Assembly: GCA_963834365.1 (NCBI GenBank)
Contig: CAWIBS010000039.1
Location: 1 to 64,000 of the forward strand
Length of the DNA stretch: 64,000 nt
Direction of reading: 5' to 3'
Source of the DNA: CAWJAP01 sp963834365
GTDB taxonomy: Bacteria > Acidobacteriota > Vicinamibacteria > Vicinamibacterales > Vicinamibacteraceae
Shown: piece by piece, positions 9,815 through 18,144 of the stretch
Position numbering within the stretch: the first letter of the stretch is position 1
How the letters are laid out: every line of letters begins with the position of its first letter
The notes under the pieces: model-generated
Told to the model about the DNA's origin: nothing
Seen by the model: the letters and a program-made list of their open reading frames with translations, nothing else
Databases searched by the model: none
Translations under genes and position numbers: made by a program

Positions 9815-10924
9815 CTATGGGTGAACCCGCTGCCCCCGTGTCCGCCGTTGCCACTCCTCCGCGTGGTCGAGCGTGGCGACGGGACGAATCATCGCCGGGT
9901 CAAATGCCTCCAGCGGGTACCCGGATGCGACACGCTGCGGCCAGTCGGGGTTCGCGAGCGCCCCGCGCGCGAGCGAGACGAGATCGGCGGCGCCGTCGGT
10001 CACGACGGCGTGCGCGCGCATGGGATCCTCGAGGCCGCCATTGACGAGGACGACGGCGTCGGTCGTGCGCTTGCCGATGTCGGAGAGCAGGCGCCCGGTG
10101 TCGCGGGCGCGAGCCGGTGCGCTCTGACCCCCGATGTGGAGGAACGACGCGCCGGCGACAGCGAGCGCGCGAAAGATGGTCTCGGCGTCGGACTCGCCCC
10201 CGGGCCACGTGTAGTCGGGGTCGTGCGTCTTGTGCTGCGAGAGACGGATGCCGACGGGGAAGCCGGCCGGGACGACCTGCCGCACGGCCCGGATCGCTTC
10301 GACGGCAAAGCGGATGCGGTTCGCCAGCGGTCCGCCGTACTCGTCGGTCCGGCAGTTCGAGTAGACGGTGAGGAACTGGTCGACGAGATATCCGTTGGCG
10401 CCGTGCACCTCGACGCCGTCGAAGCCGGCGTCGACCGCGAGTCGCGCCGCGCCCGCGAAGTGATCGTGGATGCGCGCGATCTCGACCGGTGTCAGCTCGC
10501 GCGGTGTCGGCAGCGGCTGGCGACTGCGGGGCTCGAGCGCCGACGGCGCCAGCGTCTGGTCACGGTAGCGTCGCGCTTCTGCGAGCGCGCCGGCGTGCTG
10601 CAGTTGTGCGAAGAAGGCTGCGCCATGGCCGTGCACTGCGTCGACGATCGGGCGCCAGGCATCGCGGTGCGCTGCGGTCGCGAGCCCCGGCTGCCCGACC
10701 CGGTACTGGCTGTGTTCCTCGTCGATGTAGGTCGCTTCGGTCTCGATGAGGCCCCAGCCGCCACGCGCGAAGTGCGCGTAGTAGCGCAGCATCTGCTCCG
10801 TGGCGCGGCCGTCTTCCGTGGCGCTGAGGCGGGTCATCGGCGCCACGGCGACACGGTTTCGGAGCGTGAGGGCCCCGAGTGGCAACGTCGAGAACAGGCC
10901 GTCGACGCCGATGCGCTGGGACAA
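9815..10924 (-). CDS. NADH:flavin oxidoreductase, Old Yellow Enzyme family
   Basis: An intact 369-residue FMN TIM barrel. VAPMTRLSA near residue 28 is the FMN-binding strand. VHGANGYLVDQFL carries the His-x-x-Asn pair that binds the substrate carbonyl or nitro group, followed by CRTDEYGG. A late LARGALANPDWP is the phosphate-binding end typical of NemA/OYE proteins. These enzymes reduce activated alkenes, nitroesters or quinones with NAD(P)H. The gene stands alone, convergent with the copper-radical oxidase. No iron-sulfur or second flavin domain is attached, so it is the short classical type. The physiological substrate cannot be told. Confidence 0.9.
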   Translation of the reverse strand: MSQRIGVDGLFSTLPLGALTLRNRVAVAPMTRLSATEDGRATEQMLRYYAHFARGGWGLIETEATYIDEEHSQYRVGQPGLATAAHRDAWRPIVDAVHGHGAAFFAQLQHAGALAEARRYRDQTLAPSALEPRSRQPLPTPRELTPVEIARIHDHFAGAARLAVDAGFDGVEVHGANGYLVDQFLTVYSNCRTDEYGGPLANRIRFAVEAIRAVRQVVPAGFPVGIRLSQHKTHDPDYTWPGGESDAETIFRALAVAGASFLHIGGQSAPARARDTGRLLSDIGKRTTDAVVLVNGGLEDPMRAHAVVTDGAADLVSLARGALANPDWPQRVASGYPLEAFDPAMIRPVATLDHAEEWQRRTRGQRVHP

Positions 10925-11336
10925 CGAATCACCGGCCTTTCAGCGTTGGCGACATGCTCGCAGTATCAACCGGACCTCCGCTGTACGTGAGCCGGCCCGA
11001 GCCGGCGTCACGCGAGTTGGCGATCGTCGAAGAAGTGTAACGGCAAGTCATCCCCCCCTTGGCTCGCTCCGTTGCAAACGTCATCCTAGCGATTCCTCGA
11101 ACCACGGGACCTGAAGCAGTTTCACCCGAACCAACAACATCAGCGTTCACGAACACCCGGAGCGATACCGCAGTCGAGATGCGCTGCCCTTTCGTACGGG
11201 CGGTGGCTCGCGCGCGGGTTGCTTCCGGACGGCCGCGCCGGCGCAGGAGCGCGCGCGCCGGCGGCTTCGGCCGCAGCGGTGCTGGCGCGATGACGAGATC
11301 GAGTGCGTGGGGATTACCGAACCAGGAGGGAACACG
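10925..11336. other. Divergent intergenic region between OYE and sigma factor genes
   Basis: About 410 bases without a supported gene. It must contain the promoters of the minus-strand oxidoreductase and the plus-strand sigma factor. It ends with a strong GGAGG site (about 11324-11328) before the ATG at 11337. No clear operator was recognised. Confidence 0.4.
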
Positions 11337-12153
11337 ATGAGCCTCGTCCAGACACTTTCCGGACACCCGCACGTTGGCGATCGAGACACCGGCCCCTCGG
11401 TGAGGGAGATGCTCGGTACCGCCGTACGCGGATATCGCCCTGCAGCGCGACGCGGAACGCCGTGCGGGCGCCGGCTTCACAAGCGCTCTGCGCATCAACG
11501 GCGACGGGTCGAAGAGGCATGCCGACGCGGCGGCCGAGGACGCCGCCGCCCGAGTGCTGGTCCATAGCCTCGTTGGAGGGAACAAACGTGCCTTCTGGGA
11601 GCTCTGGGCCATCTACAAGGTCCACCTGTACCGCATCTGTCTGTCGCACATGGACGGCGTGCGCGAGGACGCGGAGGACGCCCTGAGCAGGGCGATGCTG
11701 AGAGCGCTCGACAAGTTGCCTCGCATAGGCCCGCGGATCGAGAACATCAGAGGGTGGCTCAGCAGGCTGACCGTCAACCTGTGTACCGACATGCACCGCG
11801 AGGGCAGGCGGCGGGCGCAACGGCTCGAGCAGATCGACGACGTCCTGCCGAGCCTTGGCGAGTCGCTGCTCGCCGACGCCGACTCGCCCGAAGAAATGTT
11901 TCTCAGCCGTGAGGCCTACGCCTGCATGTGTCACGCGGTCAACGATCTGCCCGAGCGGCTGCGCGAGCCGTTCGCGCTGCGGTTCTTTCAGGAGATGGCC
12001 TACGTCGACATCGCCGATCGGCTGATCCTCTCGAACGAAAACGTGCGCAAGCGGATCCAGCAGGCGAGAGACATCCTCAAGCAGCGGCTGAACGTCCCGG
12101 CGGGCACCGACGGGCTACCCGCCTGGTCGCGATCGACGGTCCGCGGCGCATAG
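11337..12153 (+). CDS. RNA polymerase sigma factor, ECF-like (sigma-70 family), probable frame change near its start
   Basis: The conserved protein from 11554 (GTG) to 12153 has sigma region 2 (AFWELWAIYKVHLYRIC to ENIRGWLSRLTVNLC) and region 4 (LPERLREPFALRFFQEMAY, then IADRLILSNENVRKRIQQA). That makes it an ECF-type factor of about 200 residues. The best ribosome site (GGAGG) lies before the ATG at 11337, whose frame differs. The frame of the conserved part is open back to 11404, so the true gene probably begins at 11337 with a one-base shift near 11410-11450. No anti-sigma factor gene is adjacent. The next two genes, at 12352 and 12621, lie downstream in the same direction after 198 bases and could be its regulon. 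Confidence 0.78.
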
Positions 12154-12351
12154 TGCGTCGGGCCCGGCGGCGAAGGCGTGTCGATGTTCCCGGAGCGGTG
12201 AGGCGTTCACAAGGCGTGCGCCGAAAACGTCTTCAGTGGGGGACCGGTCGAGGGGAGGTGCACCTCGAGCACCCCCACCTCGCCCGCTCCTCGCAAGCCG
12301 CGAGGGCAATCGCGGGAACGCTGGCGGGGTCGGGATCGGAGGAGGTGCCTT

Positions 12352-12621
12352 ATGGCAGGCAAGGGGCATGACGGCGGTCCATGGGCCGGCTCGAGGCTCG
12401 AGTCCTACGACGACGACACCGTGACCATCGTCGTCAGCCGCAAGACGGCCGAGGACCTCTACTACGCCATTGCGCTCGCCATGGGAGGCGCCGGCGCATT
12501 CGACATGTATGGCGGCGGCAAGACGGCCAAGCCGCACGGAAAGACACCGGACACGACACGGCCCCCGTTGGGGATGACGCCGTACCAGCCTGGCGGGCCG
12601 AAGCCTCGACCCAAGCCGTGA
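12352..12621 (+). CDS. Small 89-residue protein coupled to the 694-residue protein; possible peptide substrate
   Basis: The start is well supported by GGAGGAGG about 8 bases upstream. Residues 1-45 look folded or amphipathic (DTVTIVVSRKTAEDLYYAIA). A Gly-Gly follows in LAMGGAG, and the rest is a Gly/Lys/Pro/Thr-rich tail ending GGPKPRPKP, with no Cys. The stop overlaps the next start as TGATG, which implies translational coupling and roughly matched expression. The layout of a helical leader, a double glycine and a low-complexity tail recalls ribosomal peptide precursors. The lack of Cys argues against a lanthipeptide. It could equally be an accessory subunit. No homologue was recognised. Confidence 0.6.
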   Translation: MAGKGHDGGPWAGSRLESYDDDTVTIVVSRKTAEDLYYAIALAMGGAGAFDMYGGGKTAKPHGKTPDTTRPPLGMTPYQPGGPKPRPKP

Positions 12622-14705
12622 TGCACGATGTAACAGCGGCGGTTTTTCCCCGGACCTTCGATCTCCTCCCCGAGCTTGCTGACGATCCGCACGCTCGTCA
12701 ACTGGTGGAGCGCTTCCTCGGCTCTCGCGAGTACCGGCGTGAGCTCTGCCTCGATCTCATGGCGGTGGCGCGTCGCGCGCGCGGCGGCTCGTGGCCCTCG
12801 CGTCGACTGGCCATCCTGATGCTCGAGCATCAGATCCTCGCGCTGCCTGCAGACGATGTCGACGAGTTCGGGTTCCTGCTCACCGCGCTGGGCATCGTTC
12901 CCGCCGGCCACGTGCACGACGGGCACGTCCACGACGGCGTGCTCGAGGAGGGGTACTCGACCACCGAGCTCCGCGGCTTCATCCTGGAGCTTCGCCAGCG
13001 GCTCGCGCGGCTCAATCGCGTGCACCTCGCAATCGCCGCCGACAAGACATCGGCGCGAGCCGTCGCGGACTTCGTCCAGGCGTCGCGCAGCGCCTGCAAG
13101 CTGACGCTGGCGCGCTACCTGCTGACGCCTGATGAGGTGGTCGAGCGGATCGTCGGAGAGCTCGAGACCTCCACCGGCCTGCAGGACGCGCGCGCGCTCA
13201 ATCAGCCTTGCGTGCGGCGCGAACGTGACCGCTGCTTCGAGCGCCTCCCGCCCTTCGAGGCGGCGATCGTCTCGGCGCTGTGCCGCCGTTCCACCATCTA
13301 CTGGGTCTCCGACGCCACGCGCCCGGACCTCAACGGCCTCGTCGAGTACCCTCTCGGCACCGTCGTGGCGGTGATCAAGCCGCCCGGCAGCGACCTCGAG
13401 ATCGAGATCAAGCGGGTCGGGATGCGAGGCACGCTGCCGTTGCGGGTCGTGTTCGCACGCAACGGCGAGGACGTGCCTCAGACGCACCGGCTGCAGGGCG
13501 GCAGCATGGGCTACTACCTGCAATGGGAAGCGGCATCGGCCGCCGCGCTGGCCCGCGTCTACCGGCTGATTCAGGGCGTCGACCCGCCAATCTCGCGCAC
13601 GCTCTCCGTCTCCACGATCTACGGCATTCCGGTCCAGGGACGGGAGCACCACGTCGTCCAGTACTTCAGGAGGCTGATCGGCCCGTCGGAGAGCGACGAC
13701 ACGCGGCGGGCGATGCACGACTCGATCGAGGCGTTCCGGCGTGAGATGAAGATGCAGACGCTGCCGCACGGCGGCGATCTCGGGCTGGCGACGCAGTTTC
13801 TCGGGCAGGTCGCGCCGACGCAGTCGATCCTGACGGCGACGTCGTCGTTCCGCCTGGATCGTGTCGTGGCGTATCTCTCGGCCGACGGCGCAGATCGCTA
13901 TTTCGAGCAGATCCAGGGCGCGCCCCCGAGCCCCGCGCAGGCAAAAGCGTTCGTCGACGAGCTCCTTGAAGAGGTACTCGGCGTCGTGACGGCCAGCGAT
14001 ACGCCGTTCATCACCCATACGCACTACGTGGACTCGGTGCTGTCCCATCCCGAGAACCGCGCACGGGCCGAGCGGCAGTATCGCAGGTTGATGCGTGAGA
14101 TCGGCCGGTTCTGGGGCACGCTGCTCGGGATGCGGGCCTACACGTACGGCGAGTCCTTCGTCGCGAGGAACGTGGGCCTCAAGAGCGTCTGGGAGCACGG
14201 TGAGTGGACCACGAAGATCCGCTTCCTGGATCACGACGGGACGTATCTGAGCGGTCAGCGCTCGCGGCAGTTCCGTCCACTCTCGGCGCTCGCCGGCATG
14301 GTCGGCGACGAGATGCACATCTGGGGCTTCAAGGAAGCAATCGTGGGGAGCGTCGAGCTGCTTCGCACGCTCTTCCGTATCGACGCGGTCGTCGAGCGCG
14401 AGGCGCAGACCGTCCTGCGCGAGGAGCTCCGGACCGCGTTCAACCGCGCGCGGCGAGCCATCAGCGAAGATCCTGAAGTGCAGGCCTGCTTCTTCCCCGA
14501 GTTCGTCGAGCGCTTTCGCGACTGGGACGAGATGGTCGTCGGCTATCTGGGGCTCGCCGACGACCCGGCGGTGCGCGATCGATGGCGCGAGCGCACGTCG
14601 CTCTGGCTGGAAGAGAAAGGCTACGCGGAAAAACTGCGGAGAGAGCACCTGCGCGCCTTCGAGCGTCACGGTGAGTTTCTCGAACGCTACGCGTTTCTGT
14701 ATTGA
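12621..14705 (+). CDS. Large protein of unknown function (694 residues), kinase-like features suspected
   Basis: An intact frame starting at the ATG of the TGATG overlap with the 89-residue protein. There is no signal peptide or transmembrane helix. The first 200 residues are helical and include a His/Asp-rich loop (HVHDGHVHDG). The centre has a strand pair, VVAVIKPPGSDLEIEIKRVG, which could place a Lys like the ATP-binding Lys of kinase-fold enzymes. Late segments VARNVGLKSVW and KIRFLDHDG resemble the Asn and Asp-x-Asp metal-binding loops of such folds. A kinase-like or LanM-dehydratase-like activity on the neighbouring small protein would fit, but this is inference from motif shape and not a recognised family match. 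Confidence 0.65.
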   Translation: MHDVTAAVFPRTFDLLPELADDPHARQLVERFLGSREYRRELCLDLMAVARRARGGSWPSRRLAILMLEHQILALPADDVDEFGFLLTALGIVPAGHVHDGHVHDGVLEEGYSTTELRGFILELRQRLARLNRVHLAIAADKTSARAVADFVQASRSACKLTLARYLLTPDEVVERIVGELETSTGLQDARALNQPCVRRERDRCFERLPPFEAAIVSALCRRSTIYWVSDATRPDLNGLVEYPLGTVVAVIKPPGSDLEIEIKRVGMRGTLPLRVVFARNGEDVPQTHRLQGGSMGYYLQWEAASAAALARVYRLIQGVDPPISRTLSVSTIYGIPVQGREHHVVQYFRRLIGPSESDDTRRAMHDSIEAFRREMKMQTLPHGGDLGLATQFLGQVAPTQSILTATSSFRLDRVVAYLSADGADRYFEQIQGAPPSPAQAKAFVDELLEEVLGVVTASDTPFITHTHYVDSVLSHPENRARAERQYRRLMREIGRFWGTLLGMRAYTYGESFVARNVGLKSVWEHGEWTTKIRFLDHDGTYLSGQRSRQFRPLSALAGMVGDEMHIWGFKEAIVGSVELLRTLFRIDAVVEREAQTVLREELRTAFNRARRAISEDPEVQACFFPEFVERFRDWDEMVVGYLGLADDPAVRDRWRERTSLWLEEKGYAEKLRREHLRAFERHGEFLERYAFLY

Positions 14706-15356
14706 CCACGCGCGGATGGCGCGCTGCCTCCCGGTCTTCGCGCTGTCGCGCTGGAGCTCGGCCGCACGCTGAACATCGAGTTCACCCTCGGCGTCGAGGG
14801 CGTACGGGAAACCGTCACGGTCGCCATGGACGCCGCGCTGCTGCAGACCAACACCGCCGAGATCAGCGACGTCATCCAGAACCGTCAAGTCGTCCAGCTT
14901 CCGCTCAACGGACGGAATTTCCTCGCGCTGGCGCAGCTGAGCGATGCGGTGGTGCTGCCGCCCGCCGGCACGCGAGGCGACGCCCTCCAGCAGGCGGGCC
15001 CGCTGCCGAACATCGGCGGCCAGCGCTCGGGCCACAACATCTACCTCCTGGATGGGGCCAAGGTCACCGACGAGCTCTTCAACAACCTGGTGGTGAACCC
15101 GTCGGTCGATTCGATCCAGGAGTTCAAGATTCAGAAATCGATGTACCCGGCGGAGTTCGGCGGCAAGGCATCGGCACTCGTGAACGTCGCGACGAAGGCC
15201 GGCAGCAACGCCTTCCACGGCAGCCTGTTCGAGTTCTACCGCAACGACCGGCTCGACGCGTACAACTACTTCGACCGAAAGGACACGCCGGTCCCACCGC
15301 TCGAGCAGAACCAGAGAACGCGCGAGATGCAGCTCGGGCTGCGCCTCTCGTTCTGA
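14706..15356 (+). pseudogene. Oar-like TonB-dependent receptor remnant: plug joined to last beta-strand
   Basis: The frame begins inside the regulatory-domain/plug region (LNIEFTLGVEGVRETVTV), without start codon or signal peptide. It continues through the plug: LPLNGRNFLALAQL, LLDGAKVTDELFNN, VATKAGSNAFHGSLFEFYRN. After VPPLEQNQ it jumps straight to RTREMQLGLRLSF and stops. That ending, with a terminal Phe, is the usual last strand of an outer-membrane barrel. About 700 residues of barrel that normally lie between are missing, without loss of frame. The N-terminus is also missing and abuts the stop of the preceding gene. This is a true deletion derivative and cannot form a receptor. Confidence 0.75.
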
Positions 15357-15383
15357 AACGCGTCGCTGGTCAGGAGCGCGGCG

Positions 15384-16127
15384 TCAACCGTCGAATCGCC
15401 GCTTCAACTGCTCGTACAGGCAGCCCGGATCGTAGGTCTCTTCCTTGTCGCGCTCGCTGCGACGCCACATCTCGTTCCAGAGGTGCACGGCGTACACGTC
15501 GTCGCCAAAGCTCCAGACCCGCGCCGGGTCGAGCACCGCGGCCCAATCGCGGTAGCCGATCGGACAGAAGACCTGCGGCGCCATGACGAACTGCTCGAGT
15601 GCAAGCCGTCGAACGGAGTCCGCCATGAGCCGCGACCCGACCTCACCCCACACGAGCCGGCCCGGATCCTTCGTCTCGCAGACGCTCAACGCATAGGACA
15701 TGAGCGCGCTGTCTCGCGGCGCCTTCACGACGCCGCCGTTGACCAGCATCTGCCGGTCGACCATTTCCGACGAGAAAACGTAGTCGTGCGGCTGGTCGAA
15801 TCGCTTGAGACAGACCGTGTCGGTGTCGACCCACCACCCTCCCCGGTCGAGGAGCAGCTTGTAGCGGAAGAAGTTCGAGAACGCGCTGAAGCTCTTGTGA
15901 TCCCGATACTGAAAGATGCGCGATTCCGGCAAAATCTCGCGCCCGTCCCTGACCGTCGTCCCGTCGGGCAGGTTGCGAACCTCGCCGTACGTGTAGAGGT
16001 GGTACTCGTGCCCGTTCTGCAGGAACGAGCGGATCGAGAGACGCTCGAGGGCCGAGAGGTGCGTCCCGATCCAGAGCCCTTGAATGGCCGGGCTCGGGTC
16101 GCGTGCGCGGCCGCCGTCGATGATCAT
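15384..16127 (-). CDS. Glycosyltransferase, GT32-like (DXD sugar-binding region)
   Basis: A 247-residue cytosolic protein. The motifs IQGLWIGTHLSALERLSIRS and SNFFRYKLLLDRGGWWVDTD are the hallmark of GT32/alpha-1,4-glycosyltransferase-like enzymes. The final Asp-Thr-Asp is the DXD motif that binds the nucleotide sugar and metal. The start ATG overlaps the stop of the propeller gene as ATGA, so it is translationally coupled and is the last gene of the long minus-strand block. The acceptor is unknown. Four glycosyltransferases of different families in one transcription unit suggest assembly of an oligosaccharide or decoration of a protein or metabolite. Confidence 0.8.
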   Translation of the reverse strand: MIIDGGRARDPSPAIQGLWIGTHLSALERLSIRSFLQNGHEYHLYTYGEVRNLPDGTTVRDGREILPESRIFQYRDHKSFSAFSNFFRYKLLLDRGGWWVDTDTVCLKRFDQPHDYVFSSEMVDRQMLVNGGVVKAPRDSALMSYALSVCETKDPGRLVWGEVGSRLMADSVRRLALEQFVMAPQVFCPIGYRDWAAVLDPARVWSFGDDVYAVHLWNEMWRRSERDKEETYDPGCLYEQLKRRFDG

Positions 16128-18116
16128 CGCAGGCCGGCACCGGCTTCGAAGGTGAAGACGCGGCGGTACGGCATCTGCCGCGACGGACTCGCGACGAACA
16201 CGTCGTAGAGACCGGCCGACGGCGGCACGACGATGAGCGCGTACACGCCGTCGCCCTCGTGCTCGAGCGCCTGCCGCGTCTGCCACACCCCGGGGGCCAC
16301 GACCAGGACCCCGGCATCGCGGACGTTCGGCACCGGGGTACCCGTGGCCGCATCGGTCAGCCGCAGCGCGATTCTGATTGCCGTCCCGGGCGTCACGCTC
16401 GTCTCGCGCGTGAGAGGCTCGATGCGGGTCGACGGACCTTCGGTGCCCGGCGCCTGCCGCACGGGCGGCGCGATGGACACGTCGAAGCAGTGCACCACAC
16501 GGGGGCTGTCGATGAAGAGCAGCGCATCATACTGCCCCGCGGCAGGCAGGCGGACGACGGACCGATACTCGCCGGGCGCGCGTCTCTCTGAGACTGCGAT
16601 CGACGACCAGCACCGCCACCGGCTCCTTGCCGTAGTTGCTGAACTGACCCATCGGCGCGGCCATGCCTTCCTTGTAGTAGTAGATGGCCTTGTCGCGCGG
16701 GTTGGCGACGAGCACTGCGTTGTCGTCCGCCGATCGGACGATCGATGCGGCCAGGCTCGATCGCGCGCCGCCGCCCAGCGGATGCTGGCCGCCAGGGAAA
16801 TCGAGGAGCGGCACGTTCCTGCCTTCGGTGCCGAGCTCGTCGAGCGGCATCATCACGACAATCTCGCTGTCGCGATGGCGGACGTAGGCAAAGCGCTTGG
16901 AGAACGCGAGCTGGTCGGGGCCCTTCTCGAGATCCGCCGTGCGGACGACGCGATTGAGGGCGGCGTCGAAAATCGAGACCGTGTTCGCGCGCGTGTTCAC
17001 GGCGAAGCCGAGCCGACCGTCGGGCGCGAACTCGATCGCGCCGACGCCCGGCGCCGCGCCGATGCGCGCCACGACGTCGAGCGAGGCGACGCCGATGCCG
17101 GTCACCGTGCCCGCCTCCTGGCTCGTGACGTAGGCGGCGCGGGCCAGCGTCGAGAAGGCAATCGACGAGACCGGCGAGCCGATGCCGACGTCCTTCACCT
17201 TGCGAAGGGTGCGCACGTCGACGATCGAGACGGTCCCGGCGTCGCCGTTCGTCACGAAGGCGAACCGGCTGTCGTCGCTGAACGCGATCTCGTGGGGCCC
17301 GCTTCCCAGGGGAATCCGCGCCACGACCTTCAGCGTCCGGGCGTCGAGGACGGTCACGCCGGACGCGCGTGCCGACTTCGCGTCGGCCGCATGAGCGACC
17401 CACAGGTAACCCTCGTCGGGCTGGAGCGCCACGCGCGACGGCCTGGGCCCGACGTCGATGTTCGTCGCGACCGACCACGCACGAGTGTCGACGACGGCGA
17501 CGCGGTTCACGCCGGGCATCGAGACGAAGAGCCGATCCTGGTCCGCGGTGAGCACCCAATCCTCGCCAGGGCTCTGGAGCGCGACCATCGCCAGCAGCTT
17601 CGTCCCGCCGAAGCCGAAGAGCGGATCGACGACGGTGATCGTTGCGTCGTCGTTGAGCGCCACGACGTAATAGGCGTTGAGATCCAGTTCGGGACGCGAG
17701 AGCAGGCTCTGGCCGAGGGCCGTCCGCACCAGGTCCGTGCAGCTGGCACGCGGCCCGTCTCGGCGCGTGCGCGCCAGCGCGAGCCATGCGGCGGGGTTCA
17801 GGCTGGAAATCGGGTTGGCGCTCCCCACGTCCCGAACCGTGAAGCCGATGTCGACCGTGTCCCCTTCGCGCAGCTCGCGATCGTGCGGGCCGGCCGGATC
17901 GTAGTGACGCACATCGAAGTCGATGGCCATGCCCTCGCGCACCGTGCGGCGCTCAACCGCCGGCCGATCCGCGCGCGGTGACGTGTCGGGCGGCGCCTGC
18001 GCCGCCACGACGATCGAGCACGCCGCGCCGACGATCGCGCACCACGCGACCGTGACGGCAGCCGCGCGCGCGAGCGTCTCCCCCACCGACCTCGAGCCGC
18101 GGCTGTTGTCGTGCAT
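16124..18116 (-). CDS. Secreted YVTN-type beta-propeller protein, one frame change near the C-terminus
   Basis: About 660 residues. It begins with a long signal peptide (hydrophobic core AAAVTVAWCAIVGAACSIVV). A globular part follows, then a seven-blade-like set of YVTN repeats: GVTVLDARTLKVVARIPLG, GTVSIVDVRTLRKVKDV, NTVSIFDAALNRVVRT. A shift near 16580 moves to the frame that carries a final Ig-like/carboxypeptidase-regulatory-like domain ending in VFTFEAGAGLR. The gene lies 28 bases after the giant oxidase and overlaps the next glycosyltransferase (ATGA). Such propellers occur next to copper or haem oxidoreductases as periplasmic partners. A partner role for the oxidase is inferred. Confidence 0.75.
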
Positions 18117-18144
18117 GGCTCGCTTCCCTGCCTGAGGCCAGCCC

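Noticed and set aside
9116..10990. A 624-residue plus-strand frame spanning the oxidase end and the OYE gene.
   Set aside because: It overlaps two well-identified genes in other frames and shows no motif of its own.
12352..12621. Lanthipeptide precursor.
   Set aside because: The candidate core has no Cys, so no lanthionine could form, and no LanM/LanC motifs (the Cys-His-Gly zinc site) are seen in the neighbouring large protein.
12462..15218. A 918-residue frame on the minus strand opposite the 694-residue gene.
   Set aside because: It is a shadow frame: Arg/Asp/Val-rich, no domain, no ribosome site, and covers genes with recognisable structure on the other strand.
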